DNA of 32,930 nucleotides from an uncultured Ilumatobacter sp. (GCA_938091165.1 CALKNK010000044.1:1-32930); one strand, 5' to 3'. Positions 15,677-24,782 are shown, counted from the stretch's first letter. Notes: generated by a model not told the origin, from the letters alone. Numbers and translations: made by a program.

Positions 15677-16254
15677 CCAAAACCGAAACCGAGATCAGGC
15701 GCCGTCAGCAGCGGGCGGTAGTCAATTCCTCTCGCTGCTGCCATCGCCGCGCATGTGCCGCCGCGATCGACGATCACCGTCATCATCACGGGGTGTGCTC
15801 CGTAGGCCTCGATCTGGTCGACGGCCTCGATCAAAGAAGTACCGCGTGTCGTGGTGTCCTCTGTGACGAGGACTCGGTCTCCAGGTAGCAATGCCCCGGC
15901 AATGCGCCCTGTAATCCCACCGGCCTTGGGTTCCTTGCGAACACTGAAGCTCCGCAATGTGCGGCTGCGAGTCGCAGCGACTGCCTGCACTCCGTAGGCC
16001 ACCGGGTCGCCGCCCATCGTTAGACCGCCAATCGCGTCGATGTCATCTAAAACATCGCCAAACACCTCGATCACAGCGTCAGCGACGGCGATGATGCCAT
16101 CGGCTCGGCACGCCGTCTGCTTGGTGTCGAGGAACCACGAACTGGTGGCACCCGACTTCAGCGTGAACGTGCCCGTCTTGACAGAGTGTTCGAGCACATG
16201 GCTGCGCAGACGGTCAAGGGTCGGCGACAGCTTGGTCAGTTCGGCGGCGCTCAT
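15670..16254 (-). CDS. pyrE: orotate phosphoribosyltransferase
   Basis: This 194-residue type I phosphoribosyltransferase converts orotate and PRPP to OMP in de novo pyrimidine synthesis. The PRPP-binding loop is VLVTEDTTTRGTS (128-140), a slight variant of the usual V-x-E-D-x-x-T-T-G-G-S, and SFSVRKEPK (102-110) carries the catalytic lysines K107 and K110. SGATSSWFLDTK (34-45) is the N-terminal substrate region. The gene is alone; no other pyr gene is in the window. A possible -10 box (TAGTTT) sits nine bases before the ATG. The TTRG in place of TTGG is minor and the flexible loop looks complete. Confidence 0.9.
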   Translation of the reverse strand: MSAAELTKLSPTLDRLRSHVLEHSVKTGTFTLKSGATSSWFLDTKQTACRADGIIAVADAVIEVFGDVLDDIDAIGGLTMGGDPVAYGVQAVAATRSRTLRSFSVRKEPKAGGITGRIAGALLPGDRVLVTEDTTTRGTSLIEAVDQIEAYGAHPVMMTVIVDRGGTCAAMAAARGIDYRPLLTAPDLGFGFGT

Positions 16255-16312
16255 GCAGCTAGGAAACTATCCGACGACGATACGGCAGCAACTCTGACCT
16301 TCGGACTGGACG

Positions 16313-17125
16313 TCAACGCGCCTGGCGATCACGGACCAGAACCTCTTGCGACACGGTCGCAATGTGTGACCCGTCAGCGGCAAAAACGTGACCGATCGAA
16401 AGGCCGCGTCCACCGACGAAATGGTGGCAGGAGAAGTCATATAGGTGCCAGCAGTCGGCGCGCAGCGGGCGATGGAACCAAATCGTATGATCGAGACTGG
16501 CACCAAAAAATCGATCCTCCTCCGCATCAGCCGCGACTGGGTGGGCGCGCATGACGGCGTCCGTCGGGAGGTCGTCGGAAAGGTATGCCAGCCACGAACG
16601 GTGTAGCAGCTGTGCCGTCGGATCACCAGGATCACCAAGGTCCTCGTTGACCTTCATCCAGGCCACCGCACGACCGGTGCCGTCTCGGCCGGCGCCGCGA
16701 TCATGCACCTCGCCCGCCGGGACCGACGTGCGGTCGAAGGCGTCAGTCCAGGATGTCTGCTCTAGTTGCGCAGCGTGGGGAACTTCAGGCATGGCAATCG
16801 TCTGCACGGCTGCTGCCGGCTCAGATCGCTGGAACGAACTCTCCGCATTAAGAATTGCACCGATTGCCTGACGCGCAACCACACGGCGAGTCGCAAATGT
16901 ACGGCCATTACGGATGCGATCTACTTCATAGTAAACCGGCTCACTAGCATCGCCCTTTCGGATGAAATAAGCCCGGATTGAGTGGGGTTGAAAGGCCAAA
17001 TCAACCGATAAAGATGCAGCGTGCAAAGCTTGCGCCACGATCTGTCCACCATAGAGACCGCCCCACGGGTACTGAGGTCCTGTGCCAACAAAAACATCGG
17101 CGCTTTGGGGCGAAAGCTCAAACAT
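16313..17125 (-). CDS. tesB: acyl-CoA thioesterase II (TesB-like)
   Basis: From ATG 17125 this is a 270-residue double-hotdog thioesterase that hydrolyses acyl-CoA to free acid and CoA. The first hotdog carries LYGGQIVAQALHAA and HSIRAYFIRKGD; the second carries ASLDHTIWFHRP, where the aspartate is in the position of the TesB catalytic aspartate, then GRGLSIGHVFAADGSHIATVSQE, which supplies the Thr/Ser and Gln partners. The size matches the family (about 270-290). The frame is open to 17206, but the extra residues do not fit TesB. TAAGTT lies eight bases before the ATG and no Shine-Dalgarno is seen. It lies upstream of pyrE in the same direction but has no functional link with it. Confidence 0.88.
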   Translation of the reverse strand: MFELSPQSADVFVGTGPQYPWGGLYGGQIVAQALHAASLSVDLAFQPHSIRAYFIRKGDASEPVYYEVDRIRNGRTFATRRVVARQAIGAILNAESSFQRSEPAAAVQTIAMPEVPHAAQLEQTSWTDAFDRTSVPAGEVHDRGAGRDGTGRAVAWMKVNEDLGDPGDPTAQLLHRSWLAYLSDDLPTDAVMRAHPVAADAEEDRFFGASLDHTIWFHRPLRADCWHLYDFSCHHFVGGRGLSIGHVFAADGSHIATVSQEVLVRDRQAR

Positions 17126-17174
17126 GAAAGCAAAACTTATTGCAGGTTTTGTCGCATTCCTTACCGCTAATTCA

Positions 17175-17180
17175 TAGTAT
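17175..17180 (+). promoter_or_regulatory. -10 box TAGTAT before GTG 17188
   Basis: TAGTAT is followed by exactly seven bases and GTG, supporting a leaderless start 27 bases upstream of the alternative ATG at 17215. Confidence 0.45.
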
Positions 17181-17187
17181 TCAACCC

Positions 17188-17601
17188 GTGGGGAGCAACA
17201 GCGCAAAGTCGCCTATGAGCGATGAACATAAAGCAGCCCTTTCAAAGGGACGGGCCGAAGGCCGAATCGTGCGCGAGTATCTAGAGGGGCTTCGCGCTTC
17301 AAAGCCCAAGCGGGGCCGCAAGCGAACTCCCGACACCATTGCCGCCCGTTTGGAGAAGTTAGAGGCCGAACTCGCCGTTGCAAGCCCGCTCGATGAACTA
17401 ATGCTCGTTCAAGAGCGCCGCAACCTGAGCGCCGAGCTGGACGCTATGTCGAACACCGTTGACATGGCGGCACTCGAAGCAGCATTTGTGAGCGTTGCCA
17501 AGAGCTACAGCGATAGCAAAAAAATTTCCTACCAGTCCTGGCGTGACGTAGGCGTTGGCGCCAGCGTCCTCAAGTCTGCCGGCATCGGCCGCGGCGACTA
17601 A
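17188..17601 (+). CDS. conserved actinobacterial coiled-coil protein of unknown function
   Basis: From GTG 17188 this is a 137-residue charged protein with no signal or membrane segment. The order is an N-terminal helix (EHKAALSKGRAEGRIVREYLEGL), a basic patch KPKRGRKRTPDTIAARL, a Glu/Leu-rich coiled coil (LEKLEAELA...LVQERRNLSAELDAM), and a C-terminal domain (KSYSDSKKISYQSWRDVGVGASVLKSAGI). I recognise this as a type of uncharacterised protein conserved in actinobacteria; the basic patch suggests nucleic-acid contact, but no function is established. Start choice: TAGTAT is seven bases before GTG 17188, whereas ATG 17215 has no nearby signal. The gene diverges from tesB and converges on purB. 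Confidence 0.78.
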   Translation: MGSNSAKSPMSDEHKAALSKGRAEGRIVREYLEGLRASKPKRGRKRTPDTIAARLEKLEAELAVASPLDELMLVQERRNLSAELDAMSNTVDMAALEAAFVSVAKSYSDSKKISYQSWRDVGVGASVLKSAGIGRGD

Positions 17602-17621
17602 ATCGTACGTTTGAGGCCTGA

Positions 17622-18923
17622 TCAGACGTCGATGGCGTCGAGCTGGTCGAAGACACGTCCGAGGTTGCTGAGCGAGCGGCGCAGGTCGAAGGCGTCGTCA
17701 AGCACAGCGTTGTCGACGTCGGCGTCAGCTTCGAGCAGCGTGCGGAAGGCAGTGCCCTCATCCCAGGCTTGCATTGCGTTGCGTTGCACGATGCGGTACG
17801 CCTCGTCGCGTGTTTTGCCTCCCTGAACTAACGACAGCAACACGGGTTGACTGAAAACCAGGCCATAACTTGCGTCGAGGTTGGCCTGCATGCGTTCCGG
17901 CATCACGATGAGCCCCGCCAAAAGTTGCCGCAATCTGCGCATCATGTAAAAGGCCAGCTGCGATGAGTCCGGCAAGATCACACGCTCAACCGATGAGTGT
18001 GAAATATCGCGCTCATGCCAAAGGGCGATGTCTTGCAGCCCGGCAAGCAGATTCGACCGCACGATGCGAGCAAGCCCGCTGATAGTTTCAGCTGAAATCG
18101 GGTTGCGCTTGTGCGGCATGGCCGACGAACCCTTCTGACCCGGCTTGAAGCCTTCCTGCACTTCGCGCACTTCCGTACGTTGGAGGTGGCGAAGCTCAAC
18201 AGCCACCAGCTCACACGTAGCAGCAACCGACGAGCAGGCGTAGAGGAACTCGGCGTGACGGTCGCGGGCGATGACCTGCGTGGCTGGTACCGGTGCCAAT
18301 CCCAGTGCATCACCAACGAACTGCTCGACCTCGGGCGGAATGTTCGAGTAGGTACCGACGGCGCCGCTTAGCTTCATCACCGCAACCGCAGCGCGTGCTG
18401 TGCGCAGCCGCTTCCGGTCACGGTCGATCTGCAGTGCCCATAGTGCGACTTTGGCGCCAAAGGTAGTCGGCTCGGCATGGATGCCGTGCGTGCGGCCGAT
18501 CATCACGGTGTCGCGATGCTCGTGTGCCAAGCTGATCATCGCCTCAAGTAGTTCCGTTGACGCATCAATCATCAGATCTGCGGCGTCGCGCATTGCCCAG
18601 CACAGGGCGGTGTCGCCGACATCGGACGACGTAAGGCCGTAGTGGATCCACGAGCCAGCAGGGTCGTTGATCGCATCTTGGGTGACATCGACGAATGCCG
18701 CGACATCGTGATCGGTGATCGCCTCGCGCTCGAGAATCTTTTGGAGGAACGCATCGTCTGCAACAGGCGCGTTTTCCCGGCAGATTGTCGCTGCCTTCTG
18801 CGGCACAACACCAACCGCTGCATGGCCCTCGGTGGCTAGCAATTCGACCTCGAGCCAACGAGCAAACTTGGATGTGTCAGACCACACTGCGTCCATTTCC
18901 GGAGTTGAGTACCGAGGAATCAT
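17622..18923 (-). CDS. purB: adenylosuccinate lyase
   Basis: This 433-residue fumarase/aspartase-superfamily enzyme cleaves adenylosuccinate to AMP and SAICAR to AICAR in purine synthesis. The family signature GSSAMPHKRNP is at about 265-275 and carries the flexible catalytic serine loop; the second active-site segment is GRTHGIHAEPTTFG (about 143-156), with HYGLTSSDVGDT near 94-105. All are intact, and the length is normal for the short bacterial form. The ATG at 18923 overlaps the purA stop by four bases (ATGA), so purA and purB form a tightly coupled operon for the two steps around adenylosuccinate. An in-frame GTG-type start 12 bases earlier is possible. Confidence 0.94.
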   Translation of the reverse strand: MIPRYSTPEMDAVWSDTSKFARWLEVELLATEGHAAVGVVPQKAATICRENAPVADDAFLQKILEREAITDHDVAAFVDVTQDAINDPAGSWIHYGLTSSDVGDTALCWAMRDAADLMIDASTELLEAMISLAHEHRDTVMIGRTHGIHAEPTTFGAKVALWALQIDRDRKRLRTARAAVAVMKLSGAVGTYSNIPPEVEQFVGDALGLAPVPATQVIARDRHAEFLYACSSVAATCELVAVELRHLQRTEVREVQEGFKPGQKGSSAMPHKRNPISAETISGLARIVRSNLLAGLQDIALWHERDISHSSVERVILPDSSQLAFYMMRRLRQLLAGLIVMPERMQANLDASYGLVFSQPVLLSLVQGGKTRDEAYRIVQRNAMQAWDEGTAFRTLLEADADVDNAVLDDAFDLRRSLSNLGRVFDQLDAIDV

Positions 18924-20197
18924 TCGGTGCCCCAAAGCAAATAGTCATCGCGCTCAGCTCCAACGCCGACAACGTTGACGGGGATGCCGACTTCTCGTTC
19001 GACAACTTCGATAAAGCGCTTGGCCGCATCCGGTAACTCACCTGGCTCACGCATCTCGTTGATTGCCGTGTTCCAGCCGGGCAGTTCTTCATAGATGGGC
19101 TCAATCATTTCGAGCATGTCGTACTGATCGGGGTAGTCGATAACCGGGACACCGTTGTGCGAGTAACCGGTGCAGATCTTTACCGTGTCAAACCCATCAA
19201 GAATGTCGAGCTTGGTCAGCGAAAGCTCTGTGAGGGAGTTGAGCCGCACAGCATGGCGCAACATCACGCAATCCAACCACCCACAACGACGGGCGCGACC
19301 AGTGACGGTGCCGAACTCACGGCCTACCTCGGCGAGCGTTTTGCCGTCATCGTCGAACAGCTCCGTTACAAAGGGGCCAGCACCAACACGCGTGGTGTAT
19401 GCCTTCGTGATACCGACAATGCGGCCGAGGTCGCGCGGTCCAAGACCCGACCCGACGCTGGCGCCTCCAGCAGTGGGATTCGATGATGTGACGTAGGGAT
19501 ATGTGCCGTGGTCAAGGTCTAAAAATGTTGCTTGAGCGCCTTCAAGTAAAATTTGGGAACCCGCCGCCAGAGCATTGTGCAGCAGGCTGATTGTGTCCGC
19601 CAAGTACGGGACCAAACGAGTGCCCAGCGCGCTGAATTGCTCCACCATCTCGTCGATGTTGAGTTCTTCGCCGCCGGCTTCGCCGATCAACTTGTTCTCG
19701 ATCGTTGCCCGCTCGCGGATGAGCTTCGCGAATCGTTCTGGGTCTCGCACATCGCCTGCGCGGATACCGACACGGCGCATCTTGTCAGCGTAGGCAGGAC
19801 CGATCCCGCGCAATGTCGTGCCGAGCTTGTCATCGCCGCGCATCGCCTCGGAGATCGCGTCATGGCTTTGGTGCCAGGGGAAGATGAGGTGTGCTCGACT
19901 CGATACTTTGAGATCCGAACACGAGTTACCGCGCGACTCGAGCATGTCGATTTCGTTGAACAGCGTCGGCAGGTCGACGACGACTCCGTTAGCGATCACC
20001 GGGATGACGTGCGGGTAGAGAATTCCCGACGGAACAAGTTGAAGTGCGTACTTTTCGCCATCCACAACCACGGTATGGCCGGCATTATGGCCGCCCTGAT
20101 AGCGCACGACGTAGGCGTGCTCTTTCGACAGCAGGTCGATGACTTTTGCTTTGCCCTCGTCGCCCCATTGAGCTCCGATAACGACAGTGACTGGCAT
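18920..20197 (-). CDS. purA: adenylosuccinate synthetase
   Basis: This 425-residue GTP-dependent enzyme joins IMP and aspartate to adenylosuccinate, the first committed step to AMP. The N terminus MPVTVVIGAQWGDEGKAK carries the catalytic aspartate D13 and the GTP/IMP loop, and GHNAGHT (36-42) holds the catalytic H41. Further signatures are GIGPAYADKMRR, the LEGAQATFLDLDHGTYPYVTSS region and GVGAERDDYL at the C terminus. The loop reads GDEGKAK where GDEGKGK is nearly universal, so residue 17 is Ala instead of Gly. The start at ATG 20197 has GAGGAG about five bases upstream. The gene is first in the purA-purB operon and overlaps purB by four bases. Confidence 0.93.
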   Translation of the reverse strand: MPVTVVIGAQWGDEGKAKVIDLLSKEHAYVVRYQGGHNAGHTVVVDGEKYALQLVPSGILYPHVIPVIANGVVVDLPTLFNEIDMLESRGNSCSDLKVSSRAHLIFPWHQSHDAISEAMRGDDKLGTTLRGIGPAYADKMRRVGIRAGDVRDPERFAKLIRERATIENKLIGEAGGEELNIDEMVEQFSALGTRLVPYLADTISLLHNALAAGSQILLEGAQATFLDLDHGTYPYVTSSNPTAGGASVGSGLGPRDLGRIVGITKAYTTRVGAGPFVTELFDDDGKTLAEVGREFGTVTGRARRCGWLDCVMLRHAVRLNSLTELSLTKLDILDGFDTVKICTGYSHNGVPVIDYPDQYDMLEMIEPIYEELPGWNTAINEMREPGELPDAAKRFIEVVEREVGIPVNVVGVGAERDDYLLWGTE

Positions 20198-20829
20198 GAC
20201 GCTCCTCGGCCTGGATCGCCAGGCAGAAATGATTGATGGAACGTGATGTAACACTACTGGCCCGCTGGGCAGGCCAGGCCATCCGATACGCGAATCCGTC
20301 GTGCTTTTCGTCAAACACCCTACTCGCTGGCCTTGCTAGCGGCCCGGTGGTCACTTTGACGAAACAGAAGAGCTCTCCAAAGAGAATCAACAGATCTGGT
20401 TTATTCATCTACCAATCCACATTTGAGGCGCTACTGCCACCGTGTACGTCGCGGCCAATTTTTGGTGATCGTAGATCGCCTCTTTGCCCTTGAACGTCGC
20501 AGCGACAGGCTCACAATGGGCAACGCATTCTGCGCTCGGCGCTAGTTGAGGTTGAGCAGGTCGCCCGTGTACGGACACCGGTTGCGGAAAGCCCCATACC
20601 GGCTTTCGTGGAAGGAGATCGTCAGCCATCAGCGAACGACCAAGACTGCAGCGAAACACCCGTCGGGCAGGCGATCAGCGTCCAGCACCCGATGCCTCTG
20701 TTCAGAAGTTGATTCGCTGCACGGCGGAGGACACGACACCCAAAGAGATGGCATCAGCTGCTCAGTCGGGTCGAGAACGGATGACAACTCGGCCAAGATC
20801 TGGGCGGACAGCTGGGTACCGTTGAGCTT
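20198..20829. other. 632-base gap without a convincing gene
   Basis: The divergent region between purA and the HisD-family gene is unusually long. A minus-strand frame at 20405-20659 (about 74 residues from an inner ATG at 20629) and a plus-strand frame at 20233-20493 are open but show no family, no start signal and unbiased third positions. I saw no purine-riboswitch-like core or strong terminator. Confidence 0.35.
20817..20822 (+). promoter_or_regulatory. -10 box TACCGT of the HisD-family gene
   Basis: TACCGT is seven bases before GTG 20830, which supports that start over ATG 20839. Confidence 0.4.
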
Positions 20830-22152
20830 GTGAAGGTGATGCGACGACAGACGTGGTCCGAAATGAGCAACGAGACTCGCGCAGCGCTGATGCATCGCGG
20901 TCTTGATGACATCTTTGAATCCGACCTGCGTGCCTCGATCGGTGACATTCTCATCGACGTTCGCGAGCGGGGCGACGCTGCGGTGTGCGATGCGCTTGCA
21001 AAGTTCGACAAGATCGATGTCACTCCCGACCAACTCCGTGTTACCGACGAAGAGTTTGCGATGGCCTCGGTCACTACCGAAGTTGATGTCGCCATCGACG
21101 ATGCCATCGCCCATCTGCAAACGTTCAACGAAACCCAGATGTTGCAGGCTCAGGACTGGAGCATCGAAAGTGAGCCAGGACTCTTCGTCGGAGAAAAAAT
21201 CACGCCGATTAGTTCTGCGGGTCTATTCACACCATCAGGAAAGGCGAGCTATCCGAGCGTCGCTTACCAGCTTGCGGTTCCTGCAATGGTCGCGGGTGTG
21301 CAACGGCTGTCACTAGTGGTGCCTCCTGTGCCCGGCGGTAACGGCGAAATTGACCCGGCTGTCCTCGTCGTCTGTCGCAAACTGGGAATACGGAACGTGT
21401 TCCGCGTCAACGGGCCGGCCGGCATCGCAGCTCTAGGCTTTGGAACGGAGTCAATCGAGCGTGTCGCAAAGATTGTCGGCCCAGGTTCACCCGCTGTCAC
21501 GCTTGCGCAAGTCGAGATGCAGCGCTTCGGTGTATCGACCATGATGCTTCTCGGCCCGACCGAAAGCCTCGTGATCGCAGACGAAACGGCAGACCCAGTC
21601 CGCCTAGCAGCTGACCTTCTGATCGAAGCCGAGCACGGTACCGACAGCTCAGTGGTGCTGTTGAGTACTTCTGCGTCGCTAGCTGACGCAACCGATGTAC
21701 AACTGACTGAGCAGCTCGACGCTCTCCCTGAAATTCGGGCCACCGCTGCTCGAGCGTCGCTCGGCCCCAACGGCGGTTGTGTAATCGTTAATGATCTTGC
21801 GACGGCGGTCGACGTCGCCAACGCCTACGCCGCTGAACACCTACAGGTTGCAGTCGCAGATGACCAAGTCGACTTTGTTGTCGACGGCCTAGTTAACGCC
21901 GGCGAAATCCTAGTTGGTCAGCACACGCCGTTCAGCGCTGCGAACTTCGTGATCGGTTGCCCGGCGTCGCTCCCGACGAGCGGTTTCGCGCAGGTCTCGT
22001 CTGGCATCACCGCCAACACGTTCTTGAAGCGCACCGCCGTTGCTCGCGCTGATGCTGGGTCGATCCGGCGGATGACCGCAAGTGTCATAGCGCTTGCCGA
22101 CCACGAGGGGTTTCCTGCGCACGCTAACGCCCTTCATCTCCGTGCCACCTGA
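20830..22152 (+). CDS. histidinol dehydrogenase (HisD) family protein with altered zinc site
   Basis: This 440-residue protein aligns along its whole length with HisD, which oxidises histidinol to histidine with zinc and NAD. Conserved features are AGLFTPSGKASYPS (130-143), LGPTESLVIAD (241-251), EAEHG (266-270), AEHL (E336, H337) and the final HEGFPAH (H431). Relative to the E. coli enzyme (zinc ligands Q259, H262, D360, H419), the equivalents are E266, H269, N372 and H431; the usual GDYASG-x-NH segment is ANFVIGCPAS, so the aspartate ligand and the substrate-binding H367 are lost. No his genes are adjacent. I infer a paralogue with another substrate (compare HpsN-type HisD homologues) or a non-zinc variant. 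Confidence 0.78.
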   Translation: MKVMRRQTWSEMSNETRAALMHRGLDDIFESDLRASIGDILIDVRERGDAAVCDALAKFDKIDVTPDQLRVTDEEFAMASVTTEVDVAIDDAIAHLQTFNETQMLQAQDWSIESEPGLFVGEKITPISSAGLFTPSGKASYPSVAYQLAVPAMVAGVQRLSLVVPPVPGGNGEIDPAVLVVCRKLGIRNVFRVNGPAGIAALGFGTESIERVAKIVGPGSPAVTLAQVEMQRFGVSTMMLLGPTESLVIADETADPVRLAADLLIEAEHGTDSSVVLLSTSASLADATDVQLTEQLDALPEIRATAARASLGPNGGCVIVNDLATAVDVANAYAAEHLQVAVADDQVDFVVDGLVNAGEILVGQHTPFSAANFVIGCPASLPTSGFAQVSSGITANTFLKRTAVARADAGSIRRMTASVIALADHEGFPAHANALHLRAT

Positions 22153-22161
22153 CTGAAGCCC

Positions 22162-22187
22162 TGACGTCTGGCCTGGCCCCGACGTCA
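22162..22187. other. 7-bp inverted repeat between convergent genes
   Basis: TGACGTC (22162-22168) and GACGTCA (22181-22187) form a perfect stem with a 12-base loop between the HisD-family and clpB stops. No T tract follows; it is a weak terminator candidate. Confidence 0.3.
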
Positions 22188-22253
22188 CTGCGTTCCAGTT
22201 GTCGTTGACACGTTCACATTGTCGCTGTGTACCGTGCGGCACGGAAGAAGCTG

Positions 22254-24782
22254 TTACGTCGGGTTCGAGTCACCGGGTCCGGGGCCAACTGTGAGATGTG
22301 GTGCCCCACCAGCCTCGTCTGGGCCAGAAGAGTCGACGACCACCGAACCGCCCTCTCCGATAGTGCCATCGAGGATCAGCAGCGCAGTCGGGTCACCAAT
22401 CTCGCGTTGGATGATCCGCTTGAGCGGACGGGCACCAAACGTCGGGTCGTAGCCTTCATGGGCTAGTTGCGCCATCGCTGCATCAGAGACATCTAGTGTG
22501 ATTCGTTTGTTCCCGAGCCGTACACGGAGCCGTTCGAGTTGTACGTCGACGATTCGGCGAAGGTCGGCTTCGCTGAGTGACCTAAAACGAACGATGTCGT
22601 CGACTCGGTTGATGAACTCGGGCTTGAAGAAATCTTGGGGATCGCCCACCAAGTTCGACGTCATGATCAATACGACGTTCGTGAAATCGACCGTTCGCCC
22701 TTGCCCATCGGTGAGACGGCCATCGTCGAGCACCTGCAGCAGTGTGTTGAAGATGTCAGGGTGGGCTTTTTCGATTTCATCCAACAGCACCACCGAGTAA
22801 GGGCGGCGGCGAACGGCCTCGGTGAGTTGACCGCCTTCGTCGTAGCCGACATATCCAGGAGGGGCGCCGACGAGGCGCGACACGGAGAACTTTTCCATGT
22901 ACTCACCCATGTCGATACGGACCATTGCTTTTTCGTCATCAAACAAAAATTCGGCGAGCGCATTTGCCAGTTCGGTTTTACCGACGCCGGTTGGACCGAG
23001 GAACATGAATGATCCGATCGGGCGGTCTGGGTCGCTTAAGCCGGCACGGCTTCGACGGATGGCGTTGGCCACCTTGTTCACTGCGTCGTCCTGGCCGATC
23101 ACTCGCTTATCAAGCAAACCTTCGAGGTTGACCAGCTTCTGGGTTTCGGATTCCATTAAGCGGCTCATGGGGATTCCGGTCGCTTTGCCGATGACTTCTG
23201 CAATGTCTTCAGCATCGACCTCTTCTTTGAGCATCGCACTTGTTTCCTGCAGTTGATCGAGGTGTGTGGTCGCCTCTTCGATTCTCCGTTCGAGTTCAGG
23301 AATGCGGCCGTAGCGAATCTCTGCTGCAAGCTCAAGATCAGACTCGCGGTCGATTTGCGTCCGCAGCCCTTCAAGTTCCTCTTTGAGCGACCGGATCGCG
23401 TCGATGGCATGTTTTTCTTGTTCCCAATGTTCCTTCATTTTCGAAACAGACGCATTGAGCTGTGCGAGTTCATCGTGCAACACATCGAGTCGCTCGATCG
23501 AGGCCTTGTCGCTTTCTTTTTCGAGTGCGACCTGTTCGATCTCGAGTTGGAAAATCCTTCGCTGGGCGACATCAATCTCAGTTGGGAGCGAGTCAATCTC
23601 TATGCGCAGCTTTGACGCGGCTTCATCCATCAGGTCAATCGCTTTGTCAGGCAAAAAACGCGATGTGATGTAACGGTCAGAGAGCACAGCTGCGCTGACA
23701 AGCGCCGAGTCTTGGATACGCACACCGTGGTGAACCTCGTAGCGTTCTTTTAGCCCTCGCAGAATGCCGATCGTGTCTTCTACTGAAGGTTCGCCAACGT
23801 AGACCTGCTGAAAGCGACGTTCGAGCGCAGGGTCTTTCTCTACGTACTTGCGGTACTCGTCGAGAGTGGTTGCACCGATCATCCGCAGCTCACCGCGAGC
23901 GAGCATTGGCTTGATCATGTTGCCGGCGTCCATTGCGCCTTCGGCGCCACCAGCACCGACGATGGTGTGAAGTTCATCAACGAAGGTGATGACTTCGCCC
24001 TCTGCATCGGTGATCTCCTTGAGGACCGCTTTCAATCGTTCTTCAAATTCACCGCGGTACTTGGCTCCAGCGAGCATCGAGGCGACGTCGAGCGCGATGA
24101 GCCGCTTGTTTTTTAGTCCTTCGGGAACATCACCGTCTGCGATGCGCACCGCAAGGCCTTCGACAATGGCGGTCTTGCCAACGCCGGGCTCGCCAATCAG
24201 AACTGGGTTGTTCTTGGTGCGGCGCGAGAGGACTTGGATCGTGCGCCGGATCTCGTCATCGCGTCCGATGACCCGGTCGATCTTGCCTTCATGAGCCCGG
24301 GCAGTGAGGTCTTGGCCGTACTTCTCGAGTGCACCGAACTTCTCCTCAGGGTTCTGATCGGTGATGCGGTGCGAGCCCCGAACATCTTTGAGCGCCATCA
24401 GCAGTTCTTCGGAGCCGACGTCGAGACGGTCGTTCATCGCCAACAACAGGTGCTCGACGGACAAGAAGTCGTCGCCAAGATCCTTTTGATAACTCTCTGC
24501 GTTGCTCACCTTGTTGGTGAGCTCCTTGCTCATACGCGGCTCATTGCCGCCGAATGCCTTCGGAAGCGCCTGAACGCGCTCGTCGGCCTTATTGCGCACC
24601 ATCAGCGGCGCTTGGCCGAGCTTCGCGAGCACTGCTGGCACGACGGTGCCCTCCTGGCTCATCAGTGCGCCCAGCACATGGTCCGGCGTTAACTCAGGGT
24701 TTGACAGCTCTTTTGCCTGGTCGATGGCCGCTGAGAAGGCCTCTTGGGTCTTTAGGGTCCATTTTTTCGGATCGAGTGCCAT
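22254..24782 (-). CDS. clpB: ATP-dependent disaggregase ClpB
   Basis: This 842-residue AAA+ protein of the Hsp100 family threads aggregated proteins through its hexameric pore together with DnaK. The layout is a Clp_N repeat domain (1-145), first ATPase module with Walker A GEPGVGKT (197-204) and DELH Walker B, a coiled-coil middle domain (about 405-525), and second ATPase module with GPTGVGKT (596-603), DEIEKAH Walker B and pore loop GAPPGYVGYDEGG. The linker after sensor-1 is very short (TSNLVGDPQDFFKPEFINR), lacking roughly 20 residues found in E. coli ClpB. The C terminus ends in a Gly/Pro-rich tail. GAGGA lies nine bases before ATG 24782 (TTG 24788 is an alternative). A degenerate HspR site lies upstream. 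Confidence 0.95.
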   Translation of the reverse strand: MALDPKKWTLKTQEAFSAAIDQAKELSNPELTPDHVLGALMSQEGTVVPAVLAKLGQAPLMVRNKADERVQALPKAFGGNEPRMSKELTNKVSNAESYQKDLGDDFLSVEHLLLAMNDRLDVGSEELLMALKDVRGSHRITDQNPEEKFGALEKYGQDLTARAHEGKIDRVIGRDDEIRRTIQVLSRRTKNNPVLIGEPGVGKTAIVEGLAVRIADGDVPEGLKNKRLIALDVASMLAGAKYRGEFEERLKAVLKEITDAEGEVITFVDELHTIVGAGGAEGAMDAGNMIKPMLARGELRMIGATTLDEYRKYVEKDPALERRFQQVYVGEPSVEDTIGILRGLKERYEVHHGVRIQDSALVSAAVLSDRYITSRFLPDKAIDLMDEAASKLRIEIDSLPTEIDVAQRRIFQLEIEQVALEKESDKASIERLDVLHDELAQLNASVSKMKEHWEQEKHAIDAIRSLKEELEGLRTQIDRESDLELAAEIRYGRIPELERRIEEATTHLDQLQETSAMLKEEVDAEDIAEVIGKATGIPMSRLMESETQKLVNLEGLLDKRVIGQDDAVNKVANAIRRSRAGLSDPDRPIGSFMFLGPTGVGKTELANALAEFLFDDEKAMVRIDMGEYMEKFSVSRLVGAPPGYVGYDEGGQLTEAVRRRPYSVVLLDEIEKAHPDIFNTLLQVLDDGRLTDGQGRTVDFTNVVLIMTSNLVGDPQDFFKPEFINRVDDIVRFRSLSEADLRRIVDVQLERLRVRLGNKRITLDVSDAAMAQLAHEGYDPTFGARPLKRIIQREIGDPTALLILDGTIGEGGSVVVDSSGPDEAGGAPHLTVGPGPGDSNPT

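Noticed and set aside
20405..20659. Minus-strand frame of about 74-84 residues in the purA/HisD-family gap
   Set aside because: No family resemblance, no ribosome site or -10 box, and no third-position GC bias like that of neighbouring genes.
22227..22466. Plus-strand frame starting with RKKLLRRVRVTGSG, recalling ribosomal protein L35, behind a TTGACA at 22205
   Set aside because: The likeness stops after a few residues, the -10 position (TGTACC) is poor, and the frame lies antisense to the clpB 3' end.
23000..24700. Long plus-strand frames antisense to clpB
   Set aside because: Codon-shadow frames of a conserved AAA+ gene; no independent family match.
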